Assembly (NCBI GenBank): GCA_014385265.1 | Contig: JACRTJ010000027.1 | Span: 62,001 to 126,000 of the forward strand | Length of the DNA stretch: 64,000 nucleotides | Source of the DNA: Enterocloster hominis (ex Liu et al. 2021) | Lineage (GTDB): Bacteria; Bacillota; Clostridia; Lachnospirales; Lachnospiraceae | Direction of reading: 5' to 3' | Part shown: positions 18,316 to 27,273 of the stretch, piece after piece | Numbering within the stretch: the first letter of the stretch is position 1 | Layout: each line of letters starts with the position of its first letter | Made by a program: the position numbers and the translations under genes | The notes under the pieces: model-generated | The model's input: only the letters and a program-made list of their open reading frames with translations | Databases searched by the model: none | Told to the model about the DNA's origin: nothing

Positions 18316-19689
18316 TTAAATACTGATAATGCCAAAATATTTAAGGACCTCTCCTGCCAGGATCGCTGCCAGCATCACCGGAGCCACGTACCTGATCATG
18401 ATCCGGTACATCTTCTTTCTCTTAAAGGTGCCGGAGGACTCCACCTCCTCCTCAATATACCGGCTTCCTACCACATGTCCCACCAGGATACACGTTCCAA
18501 TGGCCACAATGGGCATCATCACGGAGTTGGATATAAAATCAAAGAAGTCCAGGAACTGCATCTTTAATACTGTAATGTGGCCCCAGGGACCATAGCCCAG
18601 ACAGGACGGGATCCCCAGGATCAGAATCCCGGCAGTGGAAAGGATCGTGGCCTTTTTCCTGGTGAGCCGCATTTTATCCGTAAGGATCGATACCACCGTC
18701 TCCAGCAGGGAAATGGACGAGGTAAGGGCCGCAAAAAATACCAGCAGGAAAAACATGGCTCCCACAGCTCCTCCCAGCGGGAAGGATTCAAATACCTTGG
18801 GCAGCACCCCGAACATCAGTCCCGGACCGGCCTTTCCCTGGATCAGGGACGCGTCCCCTCCGTTAAAGGCCACTACTGCGGGAACGATCATAAGTCCTGC
18901 CAGAAAAGCGATCCCCGTATCGAAGATCTCGATCTGGCCCACGGAACTCTCCAGATCATCCTCTTTTTTCATATAGGAGCCATAGGTGATCATGATCCCC
19001 ATGGCTAAGGACATGGAATAAAACAACTGGCCCATGGCCGCCAGCACTGTGGTCAGGGAAAAGTCCGCAAAATCCGGAAGGAGATAATACTTTAATCCCT
19101 CTGCGGCTCCCGGGAGAGTCATACAGTAAACAGAGATCCCTACGGAAAGCAGCACTAGCACCGGCATCATGACGCTGCTGGCCTTTTCCACTCCCGTATC
19201 AACGCCCAGGAGCACCACCACTGCCGTAAGGAGCACAAAGATCACGAACCAAAGCAGCGGATTTTCCAGGATCCCGCTGCCGGCCATGCTGATAAAATCT
19301 CCAAAATACGTGTCGCTGGATACGGCCATACCGTTTCCCCGGACAAATTCCACAAAATACTTAACGACCCAGCCGCCGATCACACAGTAATAGGGCGCGA
19401 TGATCACCGGGATCAGGGCTGCCAGCCAGCCCAGGGGCGCAAAGCGGCGGTTCAGGCTTCCAAAAGCTTCGATGCATGACATGCGGGTCCTTCTTCCCAT
19501 GGCAACCTCTGTGATCATAAGCGTAAATCCAAAGGTCACAGCCAGAAGAACGTATGTGATCAGGAAGGCTCCCCCTCCATATTTTGCTGCCAGATATGGA
19601 AACCTCCACATATTTCCCAGTCCCACTGCAGAACCGGCCGCCGCAAGGACAAAGCCGATACGGCTGGTAAAGCTGCTTCTTTCTTTCAT
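18316..19689 (-). CDS. Sodium:neurotransmitter symporter family transporter
   Basis: A 457-residue membrane protein of the NSS (LeuT-fold) family with 11-12 predicted helices. The first helix holds the Na1/substrate motif FVLAAAGSAVGLGNMWRFPY (residues 12-31), which is diagnostic. Bacterial members co-transport amino acids with Na+; this would fit an organism that builds a Na+ gradient with decarboxylase pumps. It has its own promoter, and the substrate is not predictable from sequence alone. Confidence 0.93.
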   Translation of the reverse strand: MKERSSFTSRIGFVLAAAGSAVGLGNMWRFPYLAAKYGGGAFLITYVLLAVTFGFTLMITEVAMGRRTRMSCIEAFGSLNRRFAPLGWLAALIPVIIAPYYCVIGGWVVKYFVEFVRGNGMAVSSDTYFGDFISMAGSGILENPLLWFVIFVLLTAVVVLLGVDTGVEKASSVMMPVLVLLSVGISVYCMTLPGAAEGLKYYLLPDFADFSLTTVLAAMGQLFYSMSLAMGIMITYGSYMKKEDDLESSVGQIEIFDTGIAFLAGLMIVPAVVAFNGGDASLIQGKAGPGLMFGVLPKVFESFPLGGAVGAMFFLLVFFAALTSSISLLETVVSILTDKMRLTRKKATILSTAGILILGIPSCLGYGPWGHITVLKMQFLDFFDFISNSVMMPIVAIGTCILVGHVVGSRYIEEEVESSGTFKRKKMYRIMIRYVAPVMLAAILAGEVLKYFGIISI

Positions 19690-19735
19690 AACAAATGCTC
19701 CCCTCTATTCGGTTTTTTAGACAGCGAACGTGTCC

Positions 19736-19764
19736 ATTATACCCGAATCGGGGGGAGTTTGCAA
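19736..19764 (-). promoter_or_regulatory. Promoter of the NSS transporter gene
   Basis: Minus strand: -35 TTGCAA (19759-19764), 17-base spacer, perfect -10 TATAAT (19736-19741), about 45 bases before the ATG. Confidence 0.75.
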
Positions 19765-19849
19765 TCCATTCTATTTTATGTGTGTGCTGCACAGCCCTTC
19801 CGCCGTACGCCTGCCTGTCCGGATCTCCGGACGGCTGAACGGTACAGCT

Positions 19850-21664
19850 TTACAGATCCAGATCGATAAATTCAAAATCATCGTCCTGGTCTTCTTCTTT
19901 GAATGGAGCTGCCTTTTCTGGGATCTGTTCCTTCACCGGTGCGCTGGAAACCGGAGCGGGCGTCTCCTGTCTTACCGGGGCTTCCGCCTCCGGGACACTG
20001 GCAGTCCTCCTTCCTGTCCCCTGATCCGACGCCGGATGACGGACCGGGGCCTTATGCTTTACAAAGGCCCGTTCCTCTTCCTCCAGATCCAGATCCTCCA
20101 GGTCATCCAGGTCCTGGTCTGTCCATTTTTTCGCCTGGGTCCTTCTGGGTTCCTTTGTCTTTCCCGGCCTGGAGCCTTCTCTGGAATATGCGTCCGGTTT
20201 TCCTGCCGATTTTTTCGGCTTTTCCTCCCGGTACGTTCCTCCAGGCTTTCTGGTCAGCAGGAGAATGATAAGGATGATCGCCAGGATAATGCATACGGCA
20301 AACAGACCGGCGATCATATATCCGCGGACTGTGTAGTCCTCCACCAGGCTGTTATACTCTCCGACCACCTTCTCATTGACTGCCCGGAGCTCCTCTGCCT
20401 CCGGATCCTGGAAGAATCTCTGGAGGGTCATTTCCTTCTGGTCGTAGCGGTAGAAGTTCTGCTCCCCGTCTGCGTTCTGGCCGTAAACGATGCAGTATTC
20501 CGGTGTCCCGCCATCCTGGCTGTTCCAGATCCAGCCATGTACCGTATGTTCTCCGATATCGATGGTGCATTCCCGGAATCCGTCGGGAAGCTCTGTCCCC
20601 TCTGGGATATTTTCCGGAGACAGAACGATAATGGTCTTTTCTGCCATGCGGACTGTTACATATGGGGAAAGGATATCTTCCTGGGGATCATATACAAAGA
20701 AATCTCCGTTTCCATCTTCATCGGTCATATAAAGGAGGATCACGCCCTGGTCATTGGTTCCTGCCTGGACTGTGGCTCCCTGATACTCATATTCTGTTAC
20801 AGAAAAGCCCTCGGGAAGAGTTTCTGCATCAAAGGTTTCAGCCACGGTCCAGTTTCCATCCTCCACGTTGTGAGGCGTGCCCTCGGGGGAACTGGCCTCC
20901 GCAGACGGCTCCGTCTCTTCCGCAGAGCTGTCTCCGCCTCTGGTAACCGTGATGGTGTACGTTTTTTTCGTGCTTCCATCCTCTGCGGTAACTGTGCAGA
21001 CCACCTTATTTTCGCCTGGCTGGAGATCTTCAGCTCCCTCCACAGATACGTTTGCTTTCCCGTCATTGGCCGGAGCGCTGACTGTGATCTTCTCCACATC
21101 CGCCGGAACGGCAGCCGTGTACTCCGTCACCTCTGCTGAAAATTCCGGACTCAGGGTCCCTGGTGAAACAGTCAGGGATCCCAGGGAAGCGTCCTGGGAA
21201 GCGTCGGAGCCCCCGCTGACCTTTACAGCAGAATTACCCGTATGGGAAATGGTCACTGCCTGCCCATTGGCATCGTATACCTCCTGGGATTTAACGGTGA
21301 TGGACGAGGTCCCGGCCTTCAGGGCCTTAAACTTCAGCGTAAAGCTGAAGGTCGTCTGGCTGGCTGCCTCCGCATCCCCAACCACACGGACATTCCCCGC
21401 CCCGCCGTTGGCGCTGGTCCCGCTCAGGAATTCCAGGGACTGGGCATCGTATTCCAGCATCACATCTGCTTTATTGAGAGCCGTGCCATCCGAAGAGGCG
21501 ATCTTCATGGTGACAGATACCTGATTTCCCACTGATGCCGTCGGATCGGAAAAGGTGATCTTTCCAGCCCCCGCATAGGCAGTCAGGATCCCTGCCGGAA
21601 ACGCCAGAAGCGTGATCGCCAGAGACAGGAATACCACTGTCATTTTCTTTATTATCCTGTTCAT
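19850..21664 (-). CDS. Membrane-anchored protein with cohesin-like and cadherin-like domains
   Basis: A 604-residue envelope protein of unknown function. It has a signal peptide (residues 1-31, ending AYA), a cohesin-like beta sandwich (about 34-150, ITFSDPTASVGNQVSVTMKI), a cadherin-like beta-sandwich module (about 158-243, LGSLTVSPGTLSPEFSAEVT ... TYTITVTR), a Glu/Thr-rich linker and a second globular region (about 265-440). One transmembrane helix follows (about 447-471), then a 130-residue cytoplasmic tail that is basic then acidic, ending FEFIDLDL. It is 49 bases downstream of the glucosaminidase gene and shares its cadherin-like module, so both probably act at the cell wall. Confidence 0.75.
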   Translation of the reverse strand: MNRIIKKMTVVFLSLAITLLAFPAGILTAYAGAGKITFSDPTASVGNQVSVTMKIASSDGTALNKADVMLEYDAQSLEFLSGTSANGGAGNVRVVGDAEAASQTTFSFTLKFKALKAGTSSITVKSQEVYDANGQAVTISHTGNSAVKVSGGSDASQDASLGSLTVSPGTLSPEFSAEVTEYTAAVPADVEKITVSAPANDGKANVSVEGAEDLQPGENKVVCTVTAEDGSTKKTYTITVTRGGDSSAEETEPSAEASSPEGTPHNVEDGNWTVAETFDAETLPEGFSVTEYEYQGATVQAGTNDQGVILLYMTDEDGNGDFFVYDPQEDILSPYVTVRMAEKTIIVLSPENIPEGTELPDGFRECTIDIGEHTVHGWIWNSQDGGTPEYCIVYGQNADGEQNFYRYDQKEMTLQRFFQDPEAEELRAVNEKVVGEYNSLVEDYTVRGYMIAGLFAVCIILAIILIILLLTRKPGGTYREEKPKKSAGKPDAYSREGSRPGKTKEPRRTQAKKWTDQDLDDLEDLDLEEEERAFVKHKAPVRHPASDQGTGRRTASVPEAEAPVRQETPAPVSSAPVKEQIPEKAAPFKEEDQDDDFEFIDLDL

Positions 21665-21713
21665 ATCTTATATTCTCCTTACTTTATCCGGTTTCCCCGG
21701 TCCATGGGCGTCC

Positions 21714-23807
21714 TTATGAAGGGGAAACGCCGATGACCACATCCGCGCTCTGGCTTTCGGGGGAATTTCCCTGGCCCGATGGCCGGATGATCACAACGTT
21801 CCCTGTACTTCCAGGTCCGGACGTATTTCCTCCGCTGCTCTGGGCGTTTTCTCCGCCCGACGGCACATTGGCCACCGGAGCATCCGACTGGCGTACCACA
21901 TTGAGCCTGTATGTGCGGACGCTGCCGTTTTCTGCCTTTACCTCTATCGAGATCGTATTATTACCGCTTTGCAGGCTTATGGTCCCAGTGCCGGAAACAG
22001 ACGCTTTGGAATCGATGGTCCCGGCCTTCACTGAGATCTGTCCCACCGACGGATTTACGATCACGTCGTAGCTTTCTGTGTCCTTATTAAAGGTAGGAGT
22101 AAGGGAATACCCCTCCACCTCCAGAGAAGCCAGCTTATTGTTGGGACTTCCAGTTGTCTCAGGTTTGGGGCAGGCCGCCTCCGGCATATTGTTGAATACC
22201 GGGATCTTAAATACCAGGGGCTCCTTTTTCATTGCATCTGTGTATGCTCTGGAGAGCTTGGCCCCTTCTCCGGCGGCTCCCTCCACATTGGTCATGTACT
22301 GGTGCTTATAAAGATTACTGCCCTGTACATTAAACTTTTTCAGATAAAATGTATCCTGTCCCTGGGAAACAAAATTCTCTCCATAATAAAGAGCTCCTCC
22401 CAGGATAGACTTCTCGATGGAATTCCAGGGCCGTCCATAATTTCCTGCCTGGGACGCGTACCACAGGCCTCTGGTGACAGCGGACATGGAATCCGTCTGG
22501 TATGCCCCGATATTAAAGAAATTATAGATCCCCTGGTAGCCGGCAGTGGTTCCCGAGATGCTGCCGGAAGTGCCATTGGCCTGCTCCTGGAGGATCATGG
22601 CTCCCAGAACATAGGGATTCACACCGGACTGGGCTCCTGCATTCATAATGATATCCACATAGCTCTGGCCCGACGGCACCGGCGACGTTTCTGACGCACC
22701 TGTGCTGTCTCCTGTGATCACAGAAGCGTCCATTCCAGGGCCATATTCCACGTTGGGAAGGGCCAGGACCTGGGTTTCTCTGGCACTGACCACCGCAGAA
22801 GGACCTTCCAGGCTCACATCCGGCTTCTGGCCTCCCACTCCCTGGGGCGAGCTCTGGGCGGCGTCTCCGGACGGTGCGTTCTGGGAAATATTTCCACTGC
22901 TCCCCATGTCCATTCCAGGGCCGTAATTCTGTCCGGGAGGAAGGGGAGTCCCGCCCCCGTCACTTCCATTCTGCCCGGAATCCTGCTGGTTATTCTGACC
23001 TTCCTGTGCCGATGGAGGATTTCCGTCTCCCTGGCCTGTGGATTTTTCCAGGAACGTACCCGAAACCAGACTCTGAAGCCCCTCCCGCGTCTGGTGGGCC
23101 CCATCGTAGGACTGCAGCAGGAACTGGAATACATAGATCTCATTTAAAAAATTCCTGGGATCCATATAATAGCTGACAATATCCCTGGAAGCCGCTACCC
23201 AGCTGGGTCCGTCAAAACCGGTCCATTTCCCCGTATTCCAGTCATACGCTCCATATTCCGTAGACTTCCAGGAGGACAGGCTGTTGGTGGAAACCAGATT
23301 GGCTCCTACGATGCTCTCATTATTGACGGCATCGTTCCAGTCCAGGCCCGTATTCTGCACCTGGAATACCCAGGACGGGAATTCAGCATGAAGGACACGT
23401 AAGGATTCCTTATAGCTTTCCGGAAAGCCCTGACTGGTCATATACGCCTCGAACTGGGGGTCCGTGGTGTAGGAAACCGGAAATTTTATGTATTCGGAGG
23501 AAGCATAGCCCTCCATACTCTTCCCTCCAGCCGTAAACTGAAGCTTATACCAGAGTACGCCGTCAGAAGCTGTCTCCTGTCCCACCACAGTCACAGGGGC
23601 TCCGTAGGACAGCTTCCTTACAACGGAATTTCCTGTGCCTGGGCCGCTTCTTACATTCAGTGTGGTTGCATTTACTATGGCCGATCTCTGTGTCTCTGCG
23701 TATATCGTTCCGGGATAGTCTGCAATGATCCCTGTGCCGCTCACGGATTCAGCCAGTAAAAGCACAGCCGTCAGAGCCGCCAGGATCCGTCTCCCTCTTT
23801 TTTTCAT
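21714..23807 (-). CDS. Secreted SH3 / glucosaminidase protein with cadherin-like domain
   Basis: A 697-residue secreted wall protein (from the ATG at 23807). After a signal peptide (about 1-38) comes an SH3b domain (about 42-105; TTLNVRSGPGTGNSVVRKL), a conserved middle region, a long Gly/Ser/Pro/Gln linker (about 250-375), a glucosaminidase-like domain (about 380-515; GVNPYVLGAMILQEQANG, GIYNFFNIGAYQ) and a cadherin-like beta sandwich (about 560-640). The family cleaves glucosaminyl bonds in peptidoglycan. The start is chosen because the predicted transcript begins near 23877, excluding the upstream GTG; an ATG at 23834 is also possible. It heads an operon with the cohesin-like gene. Confidence 0.82.
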   Translation of the reverse strand: MKKRGRRILAALTAVLLLAESVSGTGIIADYPGTIYAETQRSAIVNATTLNVRSGPGTGNSVVRKLSYGAPVTVVGQETASDGVLWYKLQFTAGGKSMEGYASSEYIKFPVSYTTDPQFEAYMTSQGFPESYKESLRVLHAEFPSWVFQVQNTGLDWNDAVNNESIVGANLVSTNSLSSWKSTEYGAYDWNTGKWTGFDGPSWVAASRDIVSYYMDPRNFLNEIYVFQFLLQSYDGAHQTREGLQSLVSGTFLEKSTGQGDGNPPSAQEGQNNQQDSGQNGSDGGGTPLPPGQNYGPGMDMGSSGNISQNAPSGDAAQSSPQGVGGQKPDVSLEGPSAVVSARETQVLALPNVEYGPGMDASVITGDSTGASETSPVPSGQSYVDIIMNAGAQSGVNPYVLGAMILQEQANGTSGSISGTTAGYQGIYNFFNIGAYQTDSMSAVTRGLWYASQAGNYGRPWNSIEKSILGGALYYGENFVSQGQDTFYLKKFNVQGSNLYKHQYMTNVEGAAGEGAKLSRAYTDAMKKEPLVFKIPVFNNMPEAACPKPETTGSPNNKLASLEVEGYSLTPTFNKDTESYDVIVNPSVGQISVKAGTIDSKASVSGTGTISLQSGNNTISIEVKAENGSVRTYRLNVVRQSDAPVANVPSGGENAQSSGGNTSGPGSTGNVVIIRPSGQGNSPESQSADVVIGVSPS

Positions 23808-23884
23808 CCTTCTTCTCTCTTTCTTTATGGTCATTTTTCTATTCTGCCATTTTCCAGTTCTGTCTAAAAATGACACTATACGTT

Positions 23885-23914
23885 ATTATAATGACAAAGG
23901 GAGTTTCCTGTCAA
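23885..23914 (-). promoter_or_regulatory. Promoter of the glucosaminidase operon
   Basis: Minus strand: perfect -35 TTGACA (23909-23914) and perfect -10 TATAAT (23885-23890) separated by 18 bases. The predicted start of transcription is near 23877. Confidence 0.82.
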
Positions 23915-24053
23915 CCTCAGGAAGGAAACTTCATATTTTTGCCGCGGTTTTACGGGGAATTTGTAAGGTTTTCTTAAGAAAACACGGATATGGAAAGGCA
24001 CAGGCGCCGGGTCCTGTGCCGGACGGACTTTGGTCCGCTGTCCGCGTACATAC

Positions 24054-24094
24054 AAAAACCCTCCGGACAGTGCTTCTGCACGGGCCGGAGGGCC
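24054..24094 (-). terminator. Terminator of the second Na+-pump operon
   Basis: Minus strand, downstream of oadA: CCCTCCGG and CCGGAGGG pair, with an inner GTGC/GCAC stem in the loop, followed by five T residues. It also separates this operon from the glucosaminidase promoter. Confidence 0.85.
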
Positions 24095-24139
24095 TTTTCC
24101 AGAGGGAAGCAAACGCTCCCCGCCGGATCTGTCTATGGA

Positions 24140-25552
24140 CTAGACGGGATATACCTTGTTTTCCTTATCTGCCTTTTTCGGATCCACGCCGGTCTGCTGG
24201 GCTTCACGGTACTCGAAGAAGTCCTTGGCCACGGCCGGGAACAGGGCATAAGATAAAACATCCTCATCCTGCTGCTTCCACTGGGCACATTCCTTCTCGA
24301 ACTTAGGAAGCTGCGGCGGGATCAGATCGGCCGGACGGCAGGTGATGGGTGTCGCATCGCCGATGATCTTTTTCTGTACTTCCTTGTTGAACGGCTTTAC
24401 AGTCTGGCCAAATTCGCCCATCATGATCTTCTTGGACTCCTTGGGAACCATCTTGTACCGCTCGCCTGCCAGTACGTTCATAACAGCCTGGGTACCTACG
24501 ATCTGGGAAGACGGAGTAACCAACGGCGGCTCGCCGAAGTCTTTTCTTACTCTCGGGATCTCCTCCAGAACTGCGCGGTACTTGTCTTCCTGTCCAGCTT
24601 CCTTTAACTGGCTCACCAGGTTGGAAAGCATTCCGCCCGGTACCTGGTACTGAAGAGTCTTGATGTTTACGCCCAGTACCTTCGGGTTTAAAAGGCCGCT
24701 CTTTAAAGCCTCTTCACGGATCGGTGTAAAGTAGTCGGCGATCTCAGCTAAAAGGTTCTGGTCATATCCGGTATCATAGGGAGTGCCGCGGAAGGTCTCA
24801 ACCATAACCTCCGTAGCAGGCTGGGAAGTACCAAGAGCCAGCGGGGACATTGCACAGTCGATGATATCGCAGCCTGCTTCCACAGCCTTTAAGTAAGTCA
24901 TGGAAGCAACGCCGGAGGTGTAGTGGGTATGCAGGTCGATGGGAAGCTTTGTTCCTTCCTTTAAGGCCTGTACCAGCTCTGCTGCCTTATACGGAGTCAG
25001 AAGTCCGGCCATATCCTTGATACACAAGGAATCTGCACCCATTTCCTCGATCTCGCGGGCAATGTTCTTCCAGTAATCCAGAGTATAGGCGTCGCCAAGG
25101 GTATAGCTTAAAGCGATCTGGGCATGGCCCTTTTCCTTGTTGGTAGCCTTTACAGCTGTTTCCAGGTTTCTGATATCGTTTAAGCAGTCGAAGATACGGA
25201 TGATATCGATACCGTTGGCAATGGATTTCTGTACGAAATACTCTACCACATCATCTGCATAATGGTTATAACCTAAAATATTCTGTCCGCGGAACAGCAT
25301 CTGGAGCTTTGTATTCTTAAAGCCGTCCCTTAACTTTCTCAGTCTCTCCCAGGGATCTTCTTTTAAGAAACGAAGGCTTGCGTCAAAGGTGGCGCCGCCC
25401 CAGCATTCCACTGCATAGTAGCCGACCTTATCCATCTTATCAACGATGGGAAGCATCTGGTCTGTGGACATTCTTGTGGCAAGTAAGGACTGGTGAGCGT
25501 CACGAAGAACAGTCTCAACGATCTTTACCGGCTTTTTCTGAACTTCTGCCAT
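24140..25552 (-). CDS. oadA: Oxaloacetate/pyruvate carboxyltransferase subunit (OadA/PycB/5S type)
   Basis: A 470-residue TIM-barrel carboxyltransferase that moves CO2 between oxaloacetate/pyruvate and biotin. Motifs: ETVLRDAHQSLLATRM (about 13-28), the substrate and metal site DLHTHYTSGVASMTYLKA, the active-site lysine region DSLCIKDMAGLLTPYKAAEL, and the PycA-type C-terminal part. It lacks the fused biotinyl domain found in many OadA proteins; the carrier is encoded separately (26864-27250). It could be the decarboxylase alpha subunit or a transcarboxylase 5S-like subunit, because the operon also carries a CoA-carboxyltransferase. AGGAGG precedes the ATG; it is last in the operon. Confidence 0.92.
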   Translation of the reverse strand: MAEVQKKPVKIVETVLRDAHQSLLATRMSTDQMLPIVDKMDKVGYYAVECWGGATFDASLRFLKEDPWERLRKLRDGFKNTKLQMLFRGQNILGYNHYADDVVEYFVQKSIANGIDIIRIFDCLNDIRNLETAVKATNKEKGHAQIALSYTLGDAYTLDYWKNIAREIEEMGADSLCIKDMAGLLTPYKAAELVQALKEGTKLPIDLHTHYTSGVASMTYLKAVEAGCDIIDCAMSPLALGTSQPATEVMVETFRGTPYDTGYDQNLLAEIADYFTPIREEALKSGLLNPKVLGVNIKTLQYQVPGGMLSNLVSQLKEAGQEDKYRAVLEEIPRVRKDFGEPPLVTPSSQIVGTQAVMNVLAGERYKMVPKESKKIMMGEFGQTVKPFNKEVQKKIIGDATPITCRPADLIPPQLPKFEKECAQWKQQDEDVLSYALFPAVAKDFFEYREAQQTGVDPKKADKENKVYPV

Positions 25553-25597
25553 TTTATTTTTACCTCCTGAAAATTATCAAGTGAAAACCTTCCATAA

Positions 25598-25672
25598 GCG
25601 GCTTACGCCGCCGAACGGGAAAACGCGAACTCCGCTTCGCTACGTTTGCGTAGCGGGCGGCTTACGCCGCCC
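25598..25672. repeat. Cluster of three hairpins between oadB and oadA
   Basis: Three perfect palindromes in 75 bases: GCGGCTTACGCCGC (25598-25611), CGCTACG-TTTG-CGTAGCG (25638-25655) and GGGCGGCTTACGCCGCCC (25655-25672). The first and third share the same core. The cluster begins right after the oadB stop. There is no T-run, so a stability, processing or mobile palindromic element is more likely than a terminator. The gcdB-gctA spacer is structured in the same position. Confidence 0.8.
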
Positions 25673-25673
25673 T

Positions 25674-26825
25674 TTACTGTATTCCGAAAATAGCCATGAA
25701 TGTGCCGGCGGCTACGGCGGTACCGATCACGCCTGCCACGTTGGGGCCCATGGCGTGCATCAGAAGGAAGTTGGTGGGATCTGCCTCAGAACCAACCTTC
25801 TGGGATACACGGGCCGCCATGGGAACTGCGGATACACCGGCAGAACCGATCAGCGGATTTACCTTTCCTCCGGTCACCTTACACATGATCTTACCGAAGA
25901 TCACGCCTGCAGCCGTACCAAAGGCGAAGGCTACCAGACCCAGGATAACGATCTTAATCGTGGTCATCTTTAAGAACGCCTCAGCGCTGGTAGTTGCTCC
26001 CACGGAAAGACCCAGAACGATAACTACGATATACATGAGGGCGTTGGAGGCAGTCTCCTGAAGCTGCTTTACAACGCCAGACTCACGGAACAGGTTGCCG
26101 ACCATCAGCATACCAACCAACGGTGCGGTCGTCGGTAAGATCAGACACACAACAACAGTAACGATGATGGGGAACAGGATCTTCTCCAGTTTGGACACCG
26201 GACGGAGCTGCTCCATCTTGATCTTTCTCTCCTCTTCTGTGGTCAGAAGCTTCATGATCGGCGGCTGGATGATGGGTACCAGGGCCATGTAGGAGTAAGC
26301 GGCAACGGCAATAGGGCCCATGAATTCCGTCTGTCCCAGCTTGCCGGCCAGGAAGATAGAGGTAGGACCGTCAGCGCCGCCGATGATGGAGATGGCAGCA
26401 GCTGCCTTGTCGTTGAAGCCCATGAAGATCGCAAGGAAGTAAGCAGCATAAATACCGAACTGTGCGGCCGCGCCCAGAAGGAAGCTCTTGGGGTTCGCGA
26501 TCAGTGGTCCGAAGTCAGTCATAGCGCCTACGCCCATGAAGATCAGGGACGGGAGGATGCTCCACTCATCCAGCAAATAGAAGTAATGGAGAAGTCCTCC
26601 AACGCCATTGGATGAATCCTCAATGCTCAGCATGATATCCGGATAGATATTCACGAGCAGCATACCAAAGGAAATCGGGACAAGCAGCAGAGGCTCAAAA
26701 CCTTTTTTAATGGCAAGGTAAAGGAAGATAAATGCCACAAAGATCATGATCATGTTGCCGAATGTCAGATTTAAGAATGCTGTCTGCTGGACAAGATTCA
26801 AAAGTGTACTTTGAATATATTCCAT
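25674..26825 (-). CDS. oadB: Na+-transporting decarboxylase, beta subunit (second copy)
   Basis: A 383-residue polytopic membrane pump subunit of the OadB/MmdB/GcdB family. It has [35 protein letters not shown] (the Asp is the known Na+ site residue) and [20 protein letters not shown]. It decarboxylates carboxybiotin and exports Na+. It differs from GcdB in the N-terminal and loop regions (it has a segment with [15 protein letters not shown]) and so is a separate paralogue, not a recent duplicate. The ribosome site is GGAGG. It lies 38 bases after the biotin-carrier gene. Confidence 0.95.
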   Translation of the reverse strand: MEYIQSTLLNLVQQTAFLNLTFGNMIMIFVAFIFLYLAIKKGFEPLLLVPISFGMLLVNIYPDIMLSIEDSSNGVGGLLHYFYLLDEWSILPSLIFMGVGAMTDFGPLIANPKSFLLGAAAQFGIYAAYFLAIFMGFNDKAAAAISIIGGADGPTSIFLAGKLGQTEFMGPIAVAAYSYMALVPIIQPPIMKLLTTEEERKIKMEQLRPVSKLEKILFPIIVTVVVCLILPTTAPLVGMLMVGNLFRESGVVKQLQETASNALMYIVVIVLGLSVGATTSAEAFLKMTTIKIVILGLVAFAFGTAAGVIFGKIMCKVTGGKVNPLIGSAGVSAVPMAARVSQKVGSEADPTNFLLMHAMGPNVAGVIGTAVAAGTFMAIFGIQ

Positions 26826-26863
26826 TTTAATCCCTCCATATGGAATCTGCAGTCAGCAGACGA

Positions 26864-27250
26864 TTAGTTTAATGTAGCCAGAGTTGCGCCCGGCTCAACA
26901 GAATCACCAACAGCCACATTGATGGTAGCTACGGTGCCGTCCTGGGGTGCTACAATCTCGTTTTCCATCTTCATGGCCTCGAGGATCACGATCACCTGGC
27001 CTTTTTTCACTGCCTGGCCTGCGGACGCCTTCACGCCAAGGATCTTTCCGGGCATGGGAGCTGTCACTGCAACGCTTCCTGCTGCACCAGCGGGAGCTGC
27101 CGCAGGAGCCGGGGCTGCTGCCGGAGCCGGAGCGGCCTTGGGTGCCTGTACGGGAGCCGCTGCTTTCGGAGCTGCTGCCTTTCCTGTGAAGCCTTCTTCT
27201 ACGGTTACTTCATATACATTGCCATTAACTGTGATGGTATAATTTTTCAT
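26864..27250 (-). CDS. Biotin carrier subunit of the second Na+ pump
   Basis: A 128-residue biotinyl carrier: an N-terminal beta segment (MKNYTITVNGNVYEVTVEEG), an Ala/Pro linker (about 24-57) and a C-terminal biotinyl domain with EAMKMENEI; Lys94 is the predicted biotin site. It is shorter in linker than GcdC. It probably serves both carboxyltransferases of this operon and OadB. The ATG at 27250 is preferred over 27256 because it lies eight bases after AGGAGG. Confidence 0.94.
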   Translation of the reverse strand: MKNYTITVNGNVYEVTVEEGFTGKAAAPKAAAPVQAPKAAPAPAAAPAPAAAPAGAAGSVAVTAPMPGKILGVKASAGQAVKKGQVIVILEAMKMENEIVAPQDGTVATINVAVGDSVEPGATLATLN

Positions 27251-27273
27251 TTTCATTTCCTCCTGATGATGGG

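Noticed and set aside
19730..21139. 469-codon plus-strand frame
   Set aside because: Antisense to the cohesin-like membrane protein gene; low-complexity Cys/Leu/Arg-rich translation without motifs.
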